A stretch of 64,000 nucleotides of DNA from Diabrotica undecimpunctata (taxonomy: Eukaryota; Arthropoda; Insecta; Coleoptera; Chrysomelidae), in NCBI RefSeq assembly GCF_040954645.1, contig NC_092812.1:2852001-2916000 (forward strand), read 5' to 3'. The notes under the pieces were generated by a model that searched no databases, was not told the DNA's origin, and saw nothing but the letters and a program-made list of their open reading frames with translations. How positions within the stretch are numbered: position 1 is the first letter of the stretch; every line of letters begins with the position of its first letter. Shown piece by piece: positions 59,502 to 64,000 of the stretch. The translations under genes and the position numbers were made by a program.

Positions 59502-60793
59502 TCAAAACTCAAAGTCATACTCCTGTAGTAACAAAATGCCTCTATGTATACGATTGTTAACCAGACGATTTTTCATTATATGTACCAAGGCTGCATGATC
59601 AGTTTCGATTGTGAATTTTGCTCCCAACAGATAAAATCTTAATTTATTTACACAGAAAAGTACGCTAGCAAACTCTAGTTCAGTCACACTATATTTTCTT
59701 TCGTGTGTTTTTGTCACCCGGGAAATAAAACAAATCGTACTTCTTGATTGTTTTGTATTTGCGACAAAACTCCCACAAATTTTTGTATGGATGCATCAGT
59801 TCGTAGTATGAAAAGCAAATTGTACATGGGATGATATATTTTCGTTCCTTTCAAGAATTCCTCTTTTAAAATTTGAAAAGCTTTCTCTTGTTCTTCTTTC
59901 CAATTCCATTTAACACCCTTCTTCAATAATTTGATCAGAGGAATTTCCTTCTGGCCTAAAACAGGAATTAGTTTTTTAAAATAGTTGATCGTCCCGAGAA
60001 AACCTCTCAATGTTTTTAAATTCGTTGGTCTTGGGTATTCATCTATGAGTTTTACCCGGTCCTCGGCTAAACTAACTGTTTGTGTGTCCAATTTAAATCT
60101 CAAATATATCACTTCTTTTTGAACAAATTGACATTTTTCAATATTCAGTTTTAATCCGGCCTTGTCCAATTCTCCCAAAATAATCTTTATGTGTTCCAAA
60201 TGACTTGATGTATTTGGTGAAAAAATGAGTAAGTCGTCGATGTAGTGCACTATGAAATCTTCATATTTATTTAATATTGTATGGAGAGCTCTTACCAATG
60301 CTGCACACGCACTTTGTAATCCAAAAGGTACTACTTTAAATCGGTATACAATACCATCGATTGAGAAAGCGGTGTAATTTCTACATCTTTCTGCTAACGG
60401 TATTAACCAAAAACTATGTTTCAAATCAATTTTAGAAAACATGTGTGTTCCCGTAATTTTCCCAAAAATAGCTTCAATGTTGAGAGGTGATTCATATTGA
60501 GATACCGTGTGTTGATTTATATTCCGGGCATCCAAACAGAGCCTCAATTCTCCACTGCTTTTTTTCACAATCACGATTTGGTTGATGTACGGCGAGTCAC
60601 ATCTCTCTATGATTTGATTTTCTAACATTTTGTTAATTTCTCCTTTTACCTCCTGTCGGTATTTATATGGGATCGGATAAGTTTTCGATCGAAAATTTCC
60701 TAAGTCTTTAACCTCAAATGAATGTTCATACTTTTTGGCTACTCTGTTTTCTTCATTTATTAAATCTTCATACTTTCTCAATATTACACGCAA
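59502..60793 (-). pseudogene. Gyp-5 reverse transcriptase and RNase H
   Basis: 60793-59714: 359 open codons with YPIPYKYRQEVKGEINKMLE, SSGELRLCLDARNINQHTVS, MFSKIDLKHSFWLIPLAERC, HYIDDLLIFSPN (catalytic YIDD), LRGFLGTINYFKKLIPVL and ILRTDASIQKFVGVLSQIQN (RNase H first Asp). A small frame change at about 59714 separates 59717-59502: HERKYSVTELEFASVLFCVN and IETDHAALVHIMKNRLVNNR, the rest of RNase H. Apart from that shift the enzyme domains are complete. Confidence 0.9.
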
Positions 60794-60847
60794 TTACTTT
60801 TCCTTTTCTTCTCCACATATCAATTTTCTTTCTGTTTCCTCAATTTC

Positions 60848-61519
60848 TTAACACACATTTATTTTGTATTCTGCCTCCTCCATTTCGCAGACTTCTTCAA
60901 ATACCACTGTTTCAATTGTACCTTTTTCGTCTTCTTGTGTTAATCTTTCTTCTTTTTCTTCTTCTGGGCTCATCTTTTCTTTTGAGCAAACCCACTTTTC
61001 ACTTTCTTTTACCAATCTCCTCTTTCTTCTCTGTCCTTGCTTCATTGCCAAATTCATTTCCACCGTTTGTTTTTTGTCTAAATCATTTTTCCGTTTCTCA
61101 TTTTCCTTTTCCATTTCCTTACTGTCCTGTTCTTCTTCTTTTTCCTCTGTGATTTTCATCGTGTTATTTTTGAAATCTATCACCACATGTTTTTCTGCCA
61201 ATTCATCCACTCCTACGATCATATCATGCGACATGTTTGGCATCACAACACATTGTAGTGCATAAAATTTCATATCCAATCGTACTTTTATTCGCATTCC
61301 TTCATTTATCGTTGCCAAAGTCCGTTTATTTGCGCCCACTAAATTTACCTTGGGAATTTTGTAAATCAAATTCGTTAAATTAACTTCCTCTATTAGTTTT
61401 CTGTTGATCAGTGTAATTTCCGATCCAGTATCAATCATAATTTTAATCGGTGTCTCGTTGATAAATCCATCTACAAATTTCAGATTTGTTCCACTTATTT
61501 TGTCCTTATTTTCTGCCAA
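60848..61519 (-). pseudogene. Gyp-5 protease with acidic/basic linker
   Basis: 223 open codons: FINETPIKIMIDTGSEITLI (retropepsin active site), IPKVNLVGANKRTLATINEG, YALQCVVMPNMSHDMIVGVD (second motif), then a long charged linker (EEKEEEQDSKEMEKENEKRK and similar) before the RT. The corresponding linker in Gyp-4 is shorter. It is separated from the RT frame by a stop near 60848. Confidence 0.85.
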
Positions 61520-62341
61520 TTTAATAAATTCCTTCGGGTGACAAAAAATTCCTGTTTGTTTCTTTGTCTTTAGTGAGCGCCTTCGTGAAAAGACGCTTGC
61601 TGTTCTTGTTCGCTTCTACTTCTGTCGCTTTGTCTCTCATCCTCATATTTCTCTATGTGTGTGTTGTTGACCGCTCTTCTATTTTCTCTTGGTCTCTCGG
61701 ACCCGTATCGGTTTCCGCGATTTTCCGGTTCATTCGTTCTATTATTATTTCGGTTTTCCTGATATGTGCGAGTGTTGTTTCTATTCTGGTTCTCTCGATA
61801 TCTGTTTTCGTTCCATTGCCGATTTCTTTGTTCATAGTTTACTCTTCCGTTGTCTCTACTTTCGTTTTCCCTCCTCGGGACAAATTCTCTTCTTGTGTAC
61901 TCTCCTAAAGTTTTGTCCTCTATCTCTATAGTCTTGATTTTCTCGTTGTCTATAATTTTCTTGCGTTCTCCTCATTTTTCTTTCTCTTAATTTTGCTTCT
62001 CGTATTTGTAAGAATTGACATAAACTGTCAATATCTTTGCAGTTTTGTAGAGTTATGTGATCTTCTAAGGTATCTTCAAAATGTCTGGCTATTAGTTCCA
62101 CTAGCTGTTCGGACGAATAGTTGTAATGTAAGTGTCTTGCATTGTTGTATAGTTGTAGGGCATATGTTTTTTCTGATATACCTATACTATCCTGGTATCT
62201 CCCATTTTGTAATTCCTTGTTTATCTCTATCTGTTGTATTTTCCCCCAGAAATAATTCAGAAAGTTTTGTTCAAATGTTTGCCAATTTTGCAATTCTTCT
62301 TCTTTGCTATTAAACCATAAACTTGCCTCATCTTTAACCCA
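61520..62341 (-). pseudogene. Gyp-5 gag, C-terminal half
   Basis: 62293-61856: LQNWQTFEQNFLNYFWGKIQ, YALQLYNNARHLHYNYSSEQ and LVELIARHFEDTLEDHITLQ, the capsid-like region also seen in Gyp-4 (FENKFLNYFWDELEQ). Further on, in another frame, NYEQRNRQWNENRYRENQNR and NNTRTYQENRNNNRTNEPEN form an Arg/Asn-rich C-terminus. No zinc knuckle seen. The N-terminal half is cut off by piggyBac-2 at 62342. Confidence 0.75.
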
Positions 62342-62346
62342 TTAAG

Positions 62347-62716
62347 CGCCGTTGATGCGAAAACGCAACATTTTAAAAGGAATTTTTTTTATACAACTAA
62401 ATATTTTGTTTTTAGAAAATTCTTTATATGTTTTAATTTCTAAAGGCTTGATGATATTGAGATATATTTTATAGAACAAATATAAGTAATTGTTTATCTA
62501 TTATAAATTAATTTCTTCAGCAGTTTTTTACATGATTCGTCATGACTATATAATCTTCTTGTAGAATTTTCACTTTGCTTATAATATAATGGTTTATATG
62601 ATTTTTATAAAGCATAAACTACAGATTTAGCAATAACCATACAAAAAATTAAATAATTTTATCAAGAAAAAGTTACATGCATTCAAACTTATTGTTGCGT
62701 TTTCGCATCAACGGCG
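62347..62716. repeat. Terminal and subterminal 23-bp inverted repeats of piggyBac-2
   Basis: Arms at 62347-62369 and 62694-62716 are exact inverted copies enclosing 324 bp of AT-rich DNA. piggyBac elements often have internal inverted repeats near their ends that bind transposase; that role is inferred. Confidence 0.8.
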
Positions 62717-62868
62717 GAATGTGCTGTCTCTAGGTAATACCGCCTACGCTACGTGACAAATCGAGTGTAACCGTATTTGACTAGTTCAGTCTTGTCTAGA
62801 GCGTTTTAGTATAAGCATATACAGCAATAATTGTGTTTCTCTGTATTGTTGCGGATAAAACATATATA

Positions 62869-64000
62869 ATGAGTTCTGGCAAAAATAAGTGGAAAGATAA
62901 TTATGATCGGAATAGACCTCTTACTATTCAAGAATTGGAAGCTGCTATTGAAGAAATTCAAAATGAGACCGAAATTGATGCTGTTATAATACCACCAGAT
63001 GTCGATGAGCTTACTGATGAAGAGGAAATAGATGACGATTTATTGGAAGGTATTATACGGTATAATTATATAAGATACTGTTATGTAACTTTTATTTTTT
63101 TATTACTTATAGGCCATGATAAGCCTCAAGACACTGCTGGGACATTCGAATTGATGGCTGAGGACAACACAAATGAATTTGAAGATAATTATAATAAACC
63201 TTCTACAAGCCAGACTACTTCAAAGAGGGCAAAATCTGTTCAATATAATCCAAACTGGATCAAAAGGGACCCCGTATATAGTAATTTTCCGGAATCGCAG
63301 GAGCACATTCAAAAACAACGTATAAAGGGTTTACGGTAAATCACCAGTTGAAGTATTTTATAATTTTTTTGACGAGGAATTATTAGACATGATTTTAAAA
63401 TACACTTTAAAATATGCCAAGGACAACAATCGACATGATTTTTCAATGACAGTATCTGATTTAAAGAAATTTATTGCTATTTTGATCTTGTCAGGATATC
63501 ACACGTTGCCACAAATGGAGATGTATTGGAGCAGAGATGAGGACAAGGGAGTACCATTAATTAAAAATTGCATGAGTCGAAATAAGTTTCGCAATATAAA
63601 AAAATATATACATGTATGTGATAATGCTCAACTTGACAAGCAAGATAAGTTTGCTAAATTGCGCCCATTATTTGACAAAATAAACAAAAGAAATCTGCAG
63701 TTTGGTGTATTTTCACAAAATTTATCAGTCGATGAGGAAATGGTTCCTTATTTTGGTAGACACTCCGCTAAAATGTTCATCAAAGGGAAGCCTGTTCGCT
63801 TCGGTTTTAAAATTTGGTGCCTTTGTTCTCAAGATGGATATTTGTTTCAGTTTAGTCCATACGCTGGAGCACGAGAACATAAAAGTGATATGGGACTGGG
63901 AGCAGATGTTGTTATAGATCTAATAAAAGTTCTTGAATTTCCTTCTCAACACAGAATATTTTTTGACAATTTTTTTTCGTCTTTTAAACTATTTCAATAT
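62869..64000 (+). pseudogene. piggyBac-2 transposase (frameshifted, incomplete at window edge)
   Basis: ATG at 62869. The N-terminal acidic part (ELEAAIEEIQNETEIDAVII, DELTDEEEIDDDLLE) precedes a probable 63-nt intron, 63050-63112 (GTATTATACGG...ACTTATAG), which is in frame and stop-free; spliced, it gives LLEGHDKPQDTAGTFE. A frame change near 63335 (the first frame ends KGLR) leads to KSPVEVFYNFFDEELLDMIL, FIAILILSGYHTLPQMEMYW, SRNKFRNIKKYIHVCDNAQL and the catalytic LSVDEEMVPYFGRHSAKMFI, GKPVRFGFKIWCL and IFFDNFFSS (first and second Asp). The third Asp and cysteine-rich tail lie beyond 64000. Apart from one probable indel, the gene is well preserved. Confidence 0.8.

Larger units (their letters stand above)
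62346..64000 (+). mobile_element. piggyBac-2: piggyBac-type transposon, left part
   Basis: Begins at TTAA (62342-62345) inside Gyp-5 gag. The left end GCGCCGTTGATGCGAAAACG is followed by a perfect 23-bp inverted copy of CGCCGTTGATGCGAAAACGC (through AAC) at 62694-62716. A + strand transposase starts at 62869 and runs past the window edge, so the right end is not visible. Confidence 0.8.

Noticed and set aside
60718..61265. Leucine/serine-rich frames on the + strand opposite Gyp-5
   Set aside because: Antisense of the lysine/glutamate-rich Gyp-5 protease linker.

Overview
This is eukaryotic DNA, AT-rich and packed with transposable elements. It is almost certainly from an insect, possibly a beetle (inferred from the element types and from the one host gene). 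The only host gene I can support is on the + strand. Three short exons at 23586-23871, 29612-30023 and 54742-54853 have consensus splice sites and join in perfect reading phase (286 + 412 + 112 nt). They encode the region near the C-terminal part of an apolipophorin-like large lipid transfer protein. The introns are 5.7 kb and 24.7 kb. The 23.6 kb before and 9 kb after are probably also introns of this gene, so most or all of the window may be intronic DNA inflated by mobile elements.

Layout. 1-3.25 kb: LINE debris, mostly minus strand. 3251-11126: a 7.9-kb DDE-type DNA transposon with terminal inverted repeats and AATT target duplications. It sits inside a LINE and itself contains a 5'-truncated Gypsy element (Gyp-1), a Tc1-like element and a Jockey-like LINE end. 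11.5-16.9 kb: a degenerate mag/K02A2.6-like Gypsy element (Gyp-2), interrupted by a palindromic pair of Penelope-like element ends (PLE-1). 17.2-18.7 kb: a LINE. 20.5-22.7 kb: a piggyBac element with TTAA ends. 24.5-29.5 kb: several LINE relics between host exons. 30.6-31.2 kb: a diverged tandem duplication.

31.5-51.8 kb is a deep nest. A Penelope-like element (PLE-2) is split by a Gypsy element (Gyp-3, 33811-48538) and a 2.7-kb solo LTR. The RNase H region of Gyp-3 is in turn split by another Penelope-like element (PLE-3) and a nearly intact Gypsy element (Gyp-4). Long (TA)n tracts lie at the retroelement boundaries throughout this nest. 51.9-54.2 kb: a Tc1/mariner-type element with TIRs of about 440 bp. 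55.3-56.4 kb: a Tc1 relic and a 245-bp tandem repeat. 56.7-62.3 kb: a second element related to Gyp-4 (Gyp-5), followed by a piggyBac element with a transposase running off the right edge.

The observations I rate highest are: (1) long (TA)n tracts exactly at element ends, including two that flank an insertion in a coding sequence which cannot originally have held them; (2) the almost perfect 425-bp palindrome of GIY-YIG-encoding Penelope ends with a target duplication and a one-sided 45-bp tail; (3) hammerhead-ribozyme-like folds in all three Penelope families, with a core that looks like a U-A replacement of the conserved C-G pair; (4) the large AATT-flanked DDE transposon. All assignments are from reading the sequence; no database search was run.
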